A stretch of DNA of 64,000 bases, from positions 1,681,501 to 1,745,500 of the forward strand of contig NZ_CP050700.1 of NCBI RefSeq assembly GCF_010646885.2, in the 5' to 3' direction. Numbering within the stretch: position 1 is the stretch's first letter; each line of letters starts with the position of its first letter. The notes under the pieces are model-generated. The model was not told the origin of the DNA, made no database searches, and saw only the letters and a list, made by a program, of their open reading frames with translations. Shown one piece after another: positions 37,253 to 46,983 of this stretch. This DNA is from Desulfopila sp. IMCC35008. Lineage in GTDB: Bacteria > Desulfobacterota > Desulfobulbia > Desulfobulbales > Desulfocapsaceae. A program made the position numbers and the translations under genes.

Positions 37253-37873
37253 TTAACCGCTGTGGCGAGCCAATGCCAGACCAACTCCCGCCATAATCAT
37301 CATACCTCCTGTTGTTTTCAGGACCGATCGATAGGCGCGTTGACTTTGCAGGAAACCTCGAAGAAATCCTGCGAATATGGCCCACATTGAGGTGACAGTA
37401 AATGTTATAAAAAGAAAAGTTGGTACGATAAAAATAAATTGTGCGCCAACTGGAAGGGTCGTATCAATAAATTGTGGCAAGAATGCAGCAATAAAAACCA
37501 GGCTTTTAGGGTTGGGTATTGTAATAACCAGACCTTGGAAAAAAAGGTTGGTCCTGGTGGTCGTGGTACTTTCAAAATGTAGAGATGCATTACTGCTTCG
37601 CCACTGTCTGATTCCTAAATAAACAAGGTAGAATGCCCCGGCCCATCGAAGCCAATCAAATGCTTCAGCCACAATTGTTAACAGGGAACTCAAGCCAATT
37701 GAGGCGATGATCAGTTGCACGGCGATCCCCATGGTTGCGCCGCTAACAGTAAAAAGTGCTGGCTGCCAACCAAAAGAAAGACTGTGGGCAACGGTCAGAA
37801 TTACACTTGGCCCAGGCAAGGCGATCATGATTACAGTAGCTACAATAAAGGCAAGGTATAGGTGCGGATCCAT
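37253..37873 (-). CDS. LysE/RhtB-family amino-acid exporter
   Basis: A 206-residue protein with about six membrane segments. LysE signatures include IMIALPGPSVILTVAHSLSFG near the N terminus (the GPS/GP motif), GAFYLVYLGIRQWR and the middle GLVITIPNPKSLVFIAAFLPQF. It exports amino acids or homoserine/threonine-like compounds across the inner membrane. AGGAGGAAG precedes the ATG. The substrate cannot be read from sequence. Confidence 0.9.
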   Translation of the reverse strand: MDPHLYLAFIVATVIMIALPGPSVILTVAHSLSFGWQPALFTVSGATMGIAVQLIIASIGLSSLLTIVAEAFDWLRWAGAFYLVYLGIRQWRSSNASLHFESTTTTRTNLFFQGLVITIPNPKSLVFIAAFLPQFIDTTLPVGAQFIFIVPTFLFITFTVTSMWAIFAGFLRGFLQSQRAYRSVLKTTGGMMIMAGVGLALARHSG

Positions 37874-38015
37874 TCTGCTTCCTCCTGTTTTCGTAAGGAA
37901 GATAGAAGATGCGAATCAGCATGTATTGCACAAAATTGACTTGGACTATCTTTTATTGACTGATGTTGTTGGGAATCTTGTTCATATTGTTGATGAATGA
38001 GGATGAACAATAGAG

Positions 38016-38891
38016 TCAACGTCTACCGCTGGTCAATTCCTCGAACAATTGGGTGTAACTCAGATAACGACTCTCGGCAATATCACCGTTTGCCACCGCT
38101 ACCTTGACTCCGCATTGAGGTTCGTTCAGGTGGTTGCAGCCAATATACTTGCATTGGGGCTCGTAAGTATAAAATTCCCTGAAGTGATACTTGAGCTGAT
38201 CTGCCTGCATATCCTCAATCGTAAGGGAGGAGAAACCGGGCGTATCTACAACGTACGAATTGTCGTGAAAACAAATGAGCTGAACATGTCTGGTGGTATG
38301 TTTCCCCCTGCCGATTTTTTCGCTGACTTCAGCGGTCCGAAGGATCATTTCGTCTTGTATCAGATTGAGTATAGAGGACTTACCCACACCGGAGGGGCCG
38401 GCGAAAACAGATGTTTTACCATAGAGTACAGTTTTCAGATCCGCTATGCCATGACCTTGAGTTGTGCTGGTAGAGACAACGCTGTAACCGATCTGTTTAT
38501 ACTTGTGGGCAATGGCATCAACCTGACTTGAAGGTATGAGATCACTTTTGTTAAAACAGATAATTATATCGACACCCTTGGCTTCTATCATTACCAGAAA
38601 GCTATCCAGCAGGTTGAAATTGGGCTCGGGTTGATCGAGTGAAAAAACAATCACTGTTTGGTCGAGATTGGCAACTGCCGGACGAATGAGATGATTGGTG
38701 CGCTGAAGAATCCTTTCAACATTGCCAACTTTTTGGGCTTCATCAACCAGGGCCATCTCAACATTATCGCCAATGAGAGGTTTGATTTTTTCCTTTCTGA
38801 GTATGCCGCGTGCTCTGCATTCATATACGCCTTTTCCCGGAATATGAACGTAATAAAAACCACTGACACCTTTGATGATCTTACCTTTCAC
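38016..38891 (-). CDS. rsgA: Ribosome small-subunit-dependent GTPase A
   Basis: A 291-residue RsgA/YjeQ with an N-terminal OB fold and a circularly permuted GTPase. The order of motifs is NKSD (114-117), GPSGVGKS (165-172), DTPG (216-219). The zinc site is C-x4-C-x-H-x5-C in CKYIGCNHLNEPQC (Cys247, Cys252, His254, Cys260). It acts in maturation of the 30S subunit. The start is a GTG at 38889-38891 with GAGAGAG upstream. Confidence 0.95.
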   Translation of the reverse strand: MKGKIIKGVSGFYYVHIPGKGVYECRARGILRKEKIKPLIGDNVEMALVDEAQKVGNVERILQRTNHLIRPAVANLDQTVIVFSLDQPEPNFNLLDSFLVMIEAKGVDIIICFNKSDLIPSSQVDAIAHKYKQIGYSVVSTSTTQGHGIADLKTVLYGKTSVFAGPSGVGKSSILNLIQDEMILRTAEVSEKIGRGKHTTRHVQLICFHDNSYVVDTPGFSSLTIEDMQADQLKYHFREFYTYEPQCKYIGCNHLNEPQCGVKVAVANGDIAESRYLSYTQLFEELTSGRR

Positions 38892-39156
38892 TCAAGACTC
38901 TCTCTAGATAGTTGCCTGTACCCTGGTCCCATCTCTGTATCCAGGCAGCTGAATACTTCTGACGGGGACGATTCGGTATATTTGAACAATTACATTGATT
39001 CTATGGTGTAACAATCACTACAATGCTTATGTTTAGTATTTCTTATACCATGACTTTATTGAAAGCAGAATCAGAGGGTGGTATATGACCAACTCCTCAA
39101 ATTCGAACTATTATTACGTACAACTACAGACTTTACTACACAAAGGAGAAGGAACC

Positions 39157-39576
39157 ATGAAGTTTTTACATACAATGGTACGGGTACAGGATCTTGATCA
39201 GTCCCTGGATTTTTTCACAAACAAACTCGGACTGATTGAAACCAGGCGAAAAGAGTATGAAGACGGGCGATTTACGCTCGTCTACCTGGCGACTGAACCG
39301 GGAGAGCCTGAGGTAGAACTGACCTACAACTGGGACCAGGAAGAGGCATATAGCCAGGGAAGAAATTTTGGTCATTTAGCATTTAGTGTCGACAATATCT
39401 ACGAGTACTGCCAAATGCTCATGGACAAAGGTGTCGCTATTCTAAGACCACCCAGAGACGGACATATGGCTTTTATTCGTACTCCGGATCAGATTTCTAT
39501 AGAATTCCTTCAAGAAGGCGAAAAACTACCAGTACAGGAACCTTGGGCATCCATGGAAAACCAGGGGAGTTGGTAG
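39157..39576 (+). CDS. gloA: Lactoylglutathione lyase (glyoxalase I)
   Basis: A 139-residue single vicinal-oxygen-chelate protein. Metal ligands fall at His5 (MKFLHTMVRV), Glu in EVELTYNW, His in FGHLAFSV and Glu in SIEFLQ. The start is the ATG at 39157, which has AAGGAGAAGG; a longer frame to 39085 has none. It converts the methylglyoxal-glutathione hemithioacetal to S-lactoylglutathione. The glutathione-synthesis gene gshA follows 105 bases downstream. Confidence 0.92.
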   Translation: MKFLHTMVRVQDLDQSLDFFTNKLGLIETRRKEYEDGRFTLVYLATEPGEPEVELTYNWDQEEAYSQGRNFGHLAFSVDNIYEYCQMLMDKGVAILRPPRDGHMAFIRTPDQISIEFLQEGEKLPVQEPWASMENQGSW

Positions 39577-39586
39577 GGCTTGAAGT

Positions 39587-39626
39587 TGTCCCGACTGGTA
39601 AGCTCTTAAGATGGCCAGTCGGGACA
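39587..39626 (+). terminator. Hairpin after gloA
   Basis: A 12-bp perfect stem (TGTCCCGACTGG / CCAGTCGGGACA) around a 16-base loop, 10 bases after the gloA stop. There is no T-run, so termination may be partial and gshA could be read from the same promoter. Confidence 0.6.
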
Positions 39627-39681
39627 CTGGAAAGCAAAGTGCAGGTATTTCAACGATTAAGAGTTTTGGCAGGAGATTAAA

Positions 39682-41337
39682 TTGTTATTATCATGGGGAA
39701 AAAGGCTGGAAATGCTCTCGAGACCCAAATATGTGTCTGCGCTGAAAGGGATCTGTCGAGGAGTTGAAAAAGAGTCTCTACGTGTTACTCATGATAGCCG
39801 GATAGCCGCAACCTCACATCCTGTCTCGTTCGGTTCGCCACTCACCCATGACTGGATAACCACGGATTACGCAGAAGTTCAGATGGAATTTATTACGCCG
39901 GCGGGCACGGATGCGGAAAAAACCCTCGCAATTCTAGCCGATATCCATAGGCATGTATATCATCATCTTGATGAGGAGTTGCTCTGGCCTGCCAGCATGC
40001 CCTGTACCATAGAGTCAGAAGAGGATATTGAGTTGGCGAATTATGGTGACTCCAATGCCGGTAAAATAAAAACGGTTTACCGACAGGGGCTGAAAAATCG
40101 TTATGGCAGTATGATGCAGGTTATAGCAGGGGTGCATTTCAATTTTTCCATGCCAGACAGTTTCTGGCCGGTATGGCAACAGATCAAGAATGATCGACAG
40201 CCGTTGCAGGACTTTATTTCTGAGAGCTATTTCGGATTGATCCGGAATTTTCTCCGCCTTGGCTGGCTGGTGCCGTATCTCTTTGGTGCATCTCCGGCCG
40301 TGGATAACTCCTTTTTGAGGAGTACACGCAGTACCCTGCCATTGCAACCTATAGGCCGGGAAAGTCACTATTTACCGATGTCCACCTCATTGAGGATGAG
40401 TGATCTTGGGTATAACTCCAAAGAGCAGGGGAATTGGTCAATCAATTACAACAGCCTCCCGAAGTTTGTGAAAGGTTTACGGCAGGCCGTTACTACTCCT
40501 AATCCGGTTTTTGAGAAGATCGGTGTGAGGCAAAATGGGGAGTATCGGCAATTAAATAGCAATATCCTGCAAATGGAGGGCGAACTTTACGGGGCAATTC
40601 GACCCAAACAGGTCACGAGAGCAGGGGAAAATCTCTCTTGTGCACTGGCAGCCAGAGGTGTGCAATATGTCGAGGTGCGTTCTCTGGATATTAACCCTTA
40701 TTGCGCAACGGGTGTTGATCTGGAGCAGGTTTATTTCCTCGATATCTTCTTGACTTATTGCCTGTTGCAGGATAGCCCGGAACTCAACTTGAAACAGCAG
40801 GCTGCCGCTCAGCGGAATCTGAATAAGGTTGCAACCGACGGACGGAAGGTTTCGCTTGAACTGATGGATGGCGAAACCCCACGATCCCTGAAAAGTTGGG
40901 GAGAGGATGTTTTTTCGGATTTGACCAAGGTCGCTTTGACCCTCGATACTGTGGGACAGAGCGAGAAGTATCGGGCGGCACTGGACAGCCAGTATCAGAA
41001 ACTGCTCAACCCTGCGTTGACCCTTTCTGCCAGGATCGTGGCAGATATGGCCGAACAGGACCTGGATTTTAATGAACTGGCCGTGCGTCTGGCCAGACAA
41101 CATCGGCAGACGCTGCTTGGTACAGAATATCAGCAGTTACAGGAGGAGGAGTTTGCCGCAGAGGCGGCATCTTCTCTGAAGAGACAGAAGGAACTTGAAG
41201 AAACACAAACGTTAGGTTTTGATGATTTTCTTCGCCTTTCGCTGCAAGGTACTCTTGCAGGCTCCGTATTATCTGGTGAGCATTCTTGCCAGAGGCCTTC
41301 TATGCCTGACGAGCAGTGTGATCATTGCGAGCAATGA
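39682..41337 (+). CDS. gshA: Glutamate-cysteine ligase (type 1)
   Basis: A 551-residue protein aligned to the E. coli type: ALKGICRGVEKESLRV, HDWITTDYAEVQMEFITPAG, MQVIAGVHFNFSMPD, and VEVRSLDINPY. It catalyses ATP-dependent formation of gamma-glutamylcysteine. The start is taken as the TTG at 39682, because AGGAG stands 8 bases before it and the encoded residues match the E. coli N terminus; the ATG at 39712 would remove part of it. No gshB is seen in the window. Proximity to gloA gives a functional pair for methylglyoxal detoxification. Confidence 0.93.
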   Translation: MLLSWGKRLEMLSRPKYVSALKGICRGVEKESLRVTHDSRIAATSHPVSFGSPLTHDWITTDYAEVQMEFITPAGTDAEKTLAILADIHRHVYHHLDEELLWPASMPCTIESEEDIELANYGDSNAGKIKTVYRQGLKNRYGSMMQVIAGVHFNFSMPDSFWPVWQQIKNDRQPLQDFISESYFGLIRNFLRLGWLVPYLFGASPAVDNSFLRSTRSTLPLQPIGRESHYLPMSTSLRMSDLGYNSKEQGNWSINYNSLPKFVKGLRQAVTTPNPVFEKIGVRQNGEYRQLNSNILQMEGELYGAIRPKQVTRAGENLSCALAARGVQYVEVRSLDINPYCATGVDLEQVYFLDIFLTYCLLQDSPELNLKQQAAAQRNLNKVATDGRKVSLELMDGETPRSLKSWGEDVFSDLTKVALTLDTVGQSEKYRAALDSQYQKLLNPALTLSARIVADMAEQDLDFNELAVRLARQHRQTLLGTEYQQLQEEEFAAEAASSLKRQKELEETQTLGFDDFLRLSLQGTLAGSVLSGEHSCQRPSMPDEQCDHCEQ

Positions 41338-41482
41338 TGATTCTAATCTCAATCACTTTTGACCATTCGATGGCAATCCTCTAGAATATGAATTAATAGA
41401 ATTTCTGGAGTACAATTAACGCAAATACGAACCAAAGGATGATCAAGGCACCATGTAAGTAGAGTTCAGTTATGAGGTCTGT

Positions 41483-42979
41483 TTATTTGGTGCCGACCCC
41501 GTCCTTGCCACCTGTTTTAATATCGAACATTGCTTCATCGGCGAGGGCAAGAAGCCCCTCACGTTCCTGGGCATCGTCCGGGAACGTCGCTACTCCGAAA
41601 CTGGCCGACATATGTACGGCCAGCCCTTTATTCTCAAGGTAGGTTGTTTTTTTCATGTGAGAGCGTATTCTCCTGATCTGCCTGACTGCTTCATCTTTCC
41701 CTTTTTCCGGCAGGACAAGAACAAACTCATCTCCACCGTAGGCAACACCGAAAGCTGGCTCTTCAAGACTGTTTTGCAGGGTCCTGGCGACTTCTTTTAA
41801 AGCCTGGCTCCCGTTAAGATGACCATAGGTGTCCACAACCCGTTTAAAATTATCCATATCGAGAAAGACCAGGGAAAAATGTTTGTCTTCCTCTTTGCTC
41901 GATGTGATCAGCTCGTCAAGGGCCTTATAGAGATACCTGGTGTTGTATAAACCTGTCAGGTTGTCGTGGTTTGCCAAATACCTGAATCGCTCTCTGCTCT
42001 TTCGAAGCCTGTCTTCCGCAAATCTCTTATCTGTGTTGTCAATCAAAATACCTTCAATAATGGCTTTCCCCTCTGGATCTTCTGTGAGTCTGGCGTTGAG
42101 GAGTACCCAAAGAATTTTACCACCTGGCTTGACCATCTCAACTTCATAATTCTTTACGACTTGGTCTCTTTGTAATACGGTAAGTAGCTTTTGCCGGTCA
42201 TCCTGGTGTTTATAGAGGTTTTCAACTCCTCCGGAATAATCCAGGAACTCTTTTGGACTTTCAAAACCAAAAATTCTGGCAAGTGCTGGATTCACCCTTA
42301 AAAAGAGCCCTTCAAAGGTGCTTTGGTACATGCCCTGGGCTGCGTTTTCATACATCACGCGATACCTGGCCTGGGCATGCTGCAGACTTTCCTGCGTTTT
42401 TTTGAGTTCTGTTACATCTGTCAGAAAGACAAAGTAGCCACGAGGTGTACCTTCTGAATCGCGAATGATACTTCGTTTGCAGAGAAGAGGAATGGATTCT
42501 TGAGTTGATGTGGAAAAATCTGCTTCAAAGTTTAGATGGCTAATGCTTGCGAAGTGCACATAGACACTTTCTCTATCATAGAAAGCATCAATGGGTTTAT
42601 GTAACATGGTCTGTTTGTCTTTGCCCAGTAGGGCTAAGATAGTCGCGTTACAATCGGTGATATGCAAGGAGAGATCGAGCTCTAAATATCCTTCTGAGGT
42701 TGAATCGATAACTCGCTTATATTTCGATTCATCTTCTTCGTGTTGTTTCTCAAGGAGAGCCTTCAGGTCCTTTACTTCATTTTCGAGTTCCGCAATCCTG
42801 TCGGTAAGTCTTTCATGATCATCTGATGCCATTTTGTCCACAATCTTTATGCGTTCCGTGGTATTCAATAAGATATTTCCAGGTGTTGGGTTTGTTACTT
42901 GGTGAACCACTTCATGTTTTTTCAGCTTGATATAGCTCCATCTGCGGGATAGTGTTTTCCAGGAAGCAGTCAGAACCAT
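41483..42979 (-). CDS. Diguanylate cyclase with two PAS-like domains
   Basis: Up to 498 residues. A coiled-coil (about 55-85) precedes two PAS domains (about 86-195 and 205-318) and a C-terminal GGDEF domain (about 330-498). The active-site GGDEF is intact (AYGGDEFVLVLPE) and the DMDNFKRVVDTYGHLNG metal/substrate region is present. The upstream inhibitory I-site RxxD is absent, so product inhibition is unlikely. No transmembrane segment. An ATG at 42832 (MASDDHERLTD) may be the real start; neither start has a strong ribosome-binding site. It synthesises c-di-GMP in the cytoplasm. Confidence 0.9.
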   Translation of the reverse strand: MVLTASWKTLSRRWSYIKLKKHEVVHQVTNPTPGNILLNTTERIKIVDKMASDDHERLTDRIAELENEVKDLKALLEKQHEEDESKYKRVIDSTSEGYLELDLSLHITDCNATILALLGKDKQTMLHKPIDAFYDRESVYVHFASISHLNFEADFSTSTQESIPLLCKRSIIRDSEGTPRGYFVFLTDVTELKKTQESLQHAQARYRVMYENAAQGMYQSTFEGLFLRVNPALARIFGFESPKEFLDYSGGVENLYKHQDDRQKLLTVLQRDQVVKNYEVEMVKPGGKILWVLLNARLTEDPEGKAIIEGILIDNTDKRFAEDRLRKSRERFRYLANHDNLTGLYNTRYLYKALDELITSSKEEDKHFSLVFLDMDNFKRVVDTYGHLNGSQALKEVARTLQNSLEEPAFGVAYGGDEFVLVLPEKGKDEAVRQIRRIRSHMKKTTYLENKGLAVHMSASFGVATFPDDAQEREGLLALADEAMFDIKTGGKDGVGTK

Positions 42980-43004
42980 TAGTATTATTATTTCATTCCA
43001 ATTC

Positions 43005-43799
43005 TCAGGTATGGGTTACGGCCAATTTTTCAAACATCTTTGCCAGTCCTGTAATAAGAATATAAATGTCTTCGACTGGCAGGTTTTTGTCCGCAGTGAA
43101 ATCAAAAAAAAGATTAAGATCCGATTCCAGCCCATCCTCGGGATTATTGTAGCAAAAGAGAATCGGTAATAACGGCAACGGTTTGATGATCAGGGAGATA
43201 TCCGCGTCATAATGGTCTTCGACGGGTTTACCGTTGAAAAGTGAAATAATATCTTCAAAAAATGATGGGTTTGAGTCTGCTATCTTTTTCAATAGCCGTA
43301 CGCATTGATGGTCAAAGAAACGGGCCCAGTCTTTTGATGTCTCAAGTTCGCGGAAGGGTACCCAACTCTCTGAAACGGGTTGTCCTTTGCTATAGAGGAT
43401 ATATTTGAGCACAGGTGGGACCAGCCAGTGATTGACATGAAGATCTGTATAGACATTGCCATCAACATCGATGCTGAAATCTTTTCCGAAAATTTTCAGG
43501 GTCAGTCTGTCGTTTGCAAAAGTTTCACCAAGAATGTGAGCCCTGTATTCAAGGTCTGTGGCCTTGATTTGCTCCTTGAGCTGGTTTAAGACGTTCAAAA
43601 AATCCAGACCTGGATCAGGAACACTTGCATCATCGTATTGCATCAAGGTGTTTGCATCGATAAACGGGCAATCACGTAATGTTGCCTGGCCTTGATATAC
43701 TGCTCCTGCAAATGCAAGGCAGGTTGGTTTGTTGCATTTGCGGCAATTGGTTTTTTCTAATAATTTGAATACTTCCATTGCATTGTTAAATGTTGCCAT
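43005..43799 (-). CDS. DUF3786 protein with N-terminal Cys4 Fe-S motif
   Basis: A 264-residue protein. The N-terminal 45 residues carry Cys19, Cys22, Cys27 and Cys44 (NCRKCNKPTCLAFA...RDCPF), a pattern of [4Fe-4S] binding related to the Fe-S domain of corrinoid proteins. The rest is DUF3786 (LGETFANDRLTLKIFGKDF, WVPFRELETSKDWARFFDHQ). The family is frequent in anaerobic bacteria. No reaction is known. It is in the same orientation as the DUF2284 gene, with 49 bases between them. Confidence 0.87.
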   Translation of the reverse strand: MATFNNAMEVFKLLEKTNCRKCNKPTCLAFAGAVYQGQATLRDCPFIDANTLMQYDDASVPDPGLDFLNVLNQLKEQIKATDLEYRAHILGETFANDRLTLKIFGKDFSIDVDGNVYTDLHVNHWLVPPVLKYILYSKGQPVSESWVPFRELETSKDWARFFDHQCVRLLKKIADSNPSFFEDIISLFNGKPVEDHYDADISLIIKPLPLLPILFCYNNPEDGLESDLNLFFDFTADKNLPVEDIYILITGLAKMFEKLAVTHT

Positions 43800-43852
43800 A
43801 CGAACTGGATTCCTTCGTTTGTGTGCAGGTAGTTACAAGCGATTATGGTTAT

Positions 43853-44449
43853 TTATGCAAGCATGATAAGGCCTGCAACCCAGCTTGTGGAATCGTTATC
43901 CTTGGATTCTTCAGCTCTTTGTGACGACCAGCCGGATGATTTCATTAAGGCAATGGTATCGATACCAAAACCCGACATGGATGGACGGGCATACTCTATG
44001 TGACGACAGGTTGCATGTTCCGCTATGACCCTGCACGATTCGTGATCCTCACAAAACAGTTCTTTGCATGAACCACCTGCAAAGCCTTTAGAGTTATTAA
44101 AACCCATTGCAATGGCTTTTTGCTCAACAGTTGCGACAATTTGGTGAAGCAGTTGCATGACACCTTTGCGCTCGCTGGAAAACATAACCGATACGGGTAA
44201 TTCTATTTTAACAGTAATGGAATACTCGGAGCGTGCCTGCCACTTCCTGAATTCGGCCGGCCCTTCCACATGGGGGGGACAGCTCGCGGCAAGGCCATAG
44301 TTTGGGCAGGTATACTCTCCATTACAGAGCATGGCTAAATCATCTTTAACCACAATTTCTTTGGATGCGATAAGGGCTGAAGAAGTGGCACCAAGGTTTA
44401 TAGCTTCTTGTGTTAAGCGTTCAACTTCTTGTGTTGATATACGTGGCAT
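43853..44449 (-). CDS. DUF2284 predicted metal-binding protein
   Basis: A 198-residue protein starting at the ATG 44449, MPRISTQEVE, with GAGA upstream. Cys42, Cys48 and Cys57 (LCNGEYTCPNYGLAASCPPH) and a second group (SCKELFCEDHESCR, HATCRH) match the DUF2284/COG5423 metal-binding family. Cysteine spacing suggests an Fe-S cluster. The function is unknown. It is grouped with two other cysteine-rich proteins. Confidence 0.85.
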   Translation of the reverse strand: MPRISTQEVERLTQEAINLGATSSALIASKEIVVKDDLAMLCNGEYTCPNYGLAASCPPHVEGPAEFRKWQARSEYSITVKIELPVSVMFSSERKGVMQLLHQIVATVEQKAIAMGFNNSKGFAGGSCKELFCEDHESCRVIAEHATCRHIEYARPSMSGFGIDTIALMKSSGWSSQRAEESKDNDSTSWVAGLIMLA

Positions 44450-44668
44450 ATCATTCTCTAAAAAACAAATCGGATTACTCACTATGCGATGGATAATGAT
44501 GTATTTGTTTACAACCACTCATTCTAGCACTTTCAAGAGGTTTTCTCCTCAGATATTCTAGAAAACAAATATCCGTGATATGAGGTGATAGGCGGATAAC
44601 GATTATTGCTGGAACTAATCAGATTCAACCATCCAGGGTGGGACTACCCTCTTTTTTCAAGAAAGGCT

Positions 44669-45853
44669 TCACTCATTTGTTTCACCATTTATATCTTTCG
44701 GGGTAGCACGAGTCCGTAGGTATTTTATTACCTCGCGGTCGAGTGGGAATTGCCCTGGCCATTGGCTCTTTCTATTATGTTCATTTAAAACTTCACCTTC
44801 CTGAACGACCACCTTGAGATTGAATGGTGTTGCGACTTCAGATGCGTCCTGGGTCGCCACAATATGGGTACCATCCATCTTTAAGGCGGCGGTACCTGAT
44901 TTTATGATCAGCTTGTGGTTTGCACGTCGTTCTTCTCTCGAAGGCGAACAGACGGTACGGCAAAATCCGCAGACGGTGTAGTAGAACCAGTCAGGATCAA
45001 AAATTGCCTGCCGATAATCGTTAAAACTGTTGTCGGTACCTTGCATTTGTGGGTCTGCCTTCTGTAAACGGGTGCAAAGAGCATCAAGTTCCTGTTTGTT
45101 TTCAGGCAGAGGATGGTCGAGACGGTAAGGGCTCCAGTTGGACCAGGTGCCGGAAGATGCCAGACCTTCATAACCGGTGCATCCTATCCAGCAGCAGGTG
45201 TTGGGTCTTTTCTGCGATATGGTTTCAGTGACACCGGCGACAGTAACCTGGGATGAGGATCGGGGCTGAACCATCTCTACCGGACAGACCAGGCTACACA
45301 TTTTACATTTGTCGCACGGGTGCTCTGCATCTGGTATCGGTGCGTCCGGTATCAGGACTGCAGAGGTTATAACGCTTCCTAATTCGACCAGTGCCCCATA
45401 TTCCCTGGTGAGGAGGTTGCCACTCCAACCCAGGCGACCAATTCCTGCGGCAAGGGCTGCATAGCGATGGGAAAATTCCGGATGGAATTCTGTCATTTCC
45501 GTTACATCAGTGGCGGCGTCTTCTGGTCTGTAATTATTGTTGAGATCAACGTTGATGGCGTCGTATCCTTCTGCTCGAAGGTGTTGAACGAGTTTATCTC
45601 CTATCTCGTAAAGTGTTTGGCCTATGGCTTTCCTGTCTTCACAATGTGGCCGCCAACTCTTTTTACTTATGAAATCGCGTGCAAATTCCCCATTCAGAGA
45701 AACTGCAAAAGAGATAACGGATTTTGCAGATGAGAGAAGGTAGCTGGGATCCGCAGAGGGAGGGCCATCGGCGAGGAGGTCTTTGCTGGTTATGCCAACT
45801 AAATGGGCTCCAAGGCGGATGGCCTGGGATTTTACAGTTGCTTCTAAACGCAT
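44669..45853 (-). CDS. Epoxyqueuosine-reductase-like double [4Fe-4S] protein
   Basis: A 394-residue protein from the ATG at 45853 (GGGAGGA upstream). It has a QueG-like N-terminal region and two cysteine clusters, CDKCKMCSLVCP and CGFCRTVCSP. It also has the additional Cys segment NTCCWIGCTGY. The family includes QueG and reductive-dehalogenase-like redox proteins that use cobalamin. Differences from QueG (long insertion, clusters 100 residues apart, extended C-terminal tail) argue against the tRNA role. It is probably a redox protein of anaerobic metabolism. Confidence 0.78.
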   Translation of the reverse strand: MRLEATVKSQAIRLGAHLVGITSKDLLADGPPSADPSYLLSSAKSVISFAVSLNGEFARDFISKKSWRPHCEDRKAIGQTLYEIGDKLVQHLRAEGYDAINVDLNNNYRPEDAATDVTEMTEFHPEFSHRYAALAAGIGRLGWSGNLLTREYGALVELGSVITSAVLIPDAPIPDAEHPCDKCKMCSLVCPVEMVQPRSSSQVTVAGVTETISQKRPNTCCWIGCTGYEGLASSGTWSNWSPYRLDHPLPENKQELDALCTRLQKADPQMQGTDNSFNDYRQAIFDPDWFYYTVCGFCRTVCSPSREERRANHKLIIKSGTAALKMDGTHIVATQDASEVATPFNLKVVVQEGEVLNEHNRKSQWPGQFPLDREVIKYLRTRATPKDINGETNE

Positions 45854-45956
45854 CAGAGCGGTTCCTCCCAAAATAATCTTTCACATCAGAAAGTGCATAA
45901 TCAGCTTTTCAATCATCATGCACTTGGGTCATTTGTCGATACTGCCGTGGAATGTT

Positions 45957-46928
45957 TCAGCAGCCGCTCAGGCACGTCCCGTTGCCATCAAACTCCATAG
46001 TACGGCCACTTAGGGGGATATGTACAGGTATGTCTTTAATCAAACCATTGAATATCGCTGTTTTGGAATCTGGCTTGAGCTTCCCGTTCTCTGTGGCAGC
46101 TTCATTCATGTGGTGGGGAATAACGGCTTTGGGTTGAATCAGCTTTGAAATTGAATATGCTGCCTCTTTCGGGCCGGAAGTAAAAATGCCGCCGGCATTA
46201 ATTATCGCCAACTCTGCCCCGTAAAAGCCCCGAACCGTGACATCCTGGTCTGCAAATATACCGCTATCCCCTGACAGGTAGACGACAAGGCCATTGGAGA
46301 AGGTGAGTATATAGCCATTGTCTGGTCCTGCATAAGCGGTTAGACCGTTTTGATTGAGGAGGTCTCCAAGTTCCTTATCCAGAAAACCACTCCCTATACC
46401 ATTGCTATGAGTAACTGGTACAATGGCTATCCGGACTCCACCGACTTTTCGCTCACCGCCAAACCTCAAAACCCCAACCTGTTTGGCTGAACCACCCGCA
46501 GCTTTGACCTTGTTCTGCAAAAACTTATGCATTTCACCACCGAGGAAGGCCTGGGCATTTTTGCCGACGATGATTTCTGCGGTGTTTGAATTGGGAACTG
46601 TCTGGACTTCCGTTTTGGGTTTGGCACATGTCCCATCACCTACCTTTTCGATACGTTTATCACCAAAATGGTCTCCGTGCATGCCACTTAAAAGAACAAC
46701 ATCGACGTTACCAAGGCGTGAATCACCAGGGCCGGCTACTGTACGGCCGACATCGAAAAGCAGTGTTGTGCCGTCCGGGTCCTCAAATAGCATGGCTCGA
46801 TCCCTGCTGCAGAACTCACCATCGTGGCTGCCCAAGGGGGTTATTTTAACTGTTTGGGCAAATGCTGGAAATGTGTACAGTAGAGAGATGATTGCAGCTG
46901 AGATAAATGACCTGAATAATAATTTCAT
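45957..46928 (-). CDS. Exported MBL-fold (UlaG-like) metal-dependent hydrolase
   Basis: A 323-residue protein with a signal peptide (FISAAIISLLYTFPAFA/QTVK). The metallo-beta-lactamase fold is indicated by VVLLSGMHGDHFGD (the H-x-D-H variant), ILTFSNGLVVYLSGDSGIF and AVIPHHMNE. It is acid-periplasmic in location. The substrate is unknown. It is divergent from a flavoprotein gene at 47139 across a 210-base intergenic region. Confidence 0.85.
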   Translation of the reverse strand: MKLLFRSFISAAIISLLYTFPAFAQTVKITPLGSHDGEFCSRDRAMLFEDPDGTTLLFDVGRTVAGPGDSRLGNVDVVLLSGMHGDHFGDKRIEKVGDGTCAKPKTEVQTVPNSNTAEIIVGKNAQAFLGGEMHKFLQNKVKAAGGSAKQVGVLRFGGERKVGGVRIAIVPVTHSNGIGSGFLDKELGDLLNQNGLTAYAGPDNGYILTFSNGLVVYLSGDSGIFADQDVTVRGFYGAELAIINAGGIFTSGPKEAAYSISKLIQPKAVIPHHMNEAATENGKLKPDSKTAIFNGLIKDIPVHIPLSGRTMEFDGNGTCLSGC

Positions 46929-46967
46929 AGTATCCTACCAGTATTCTTTTGGATTGGTGAAATGCGT

Positions 46968-46983
46968 CATTCTTTCAAGAATG
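46968..46983. promoter_or_regulatory. Candidate operator between the divergent hydrolase and flavoprotein genes
   Basis: CATTCTTTCAAGAATG is a perfect 7-2-7 inverted repeat, and a further CATTCTT half-site follows at about 46993. It is 40 bases before the hydrolase start. Position between divergent genes suits a shared regulator site. No regulator gene is adjacent. Confidence 0.4.

Noticed and set aside
44669..45853. True QueG (epoxyqueuosine reductase)
   Set aside because: The two cysteine clusters are widely separated and the chain has an insertion and tail unlike QueG; only superfamily membership is supported.
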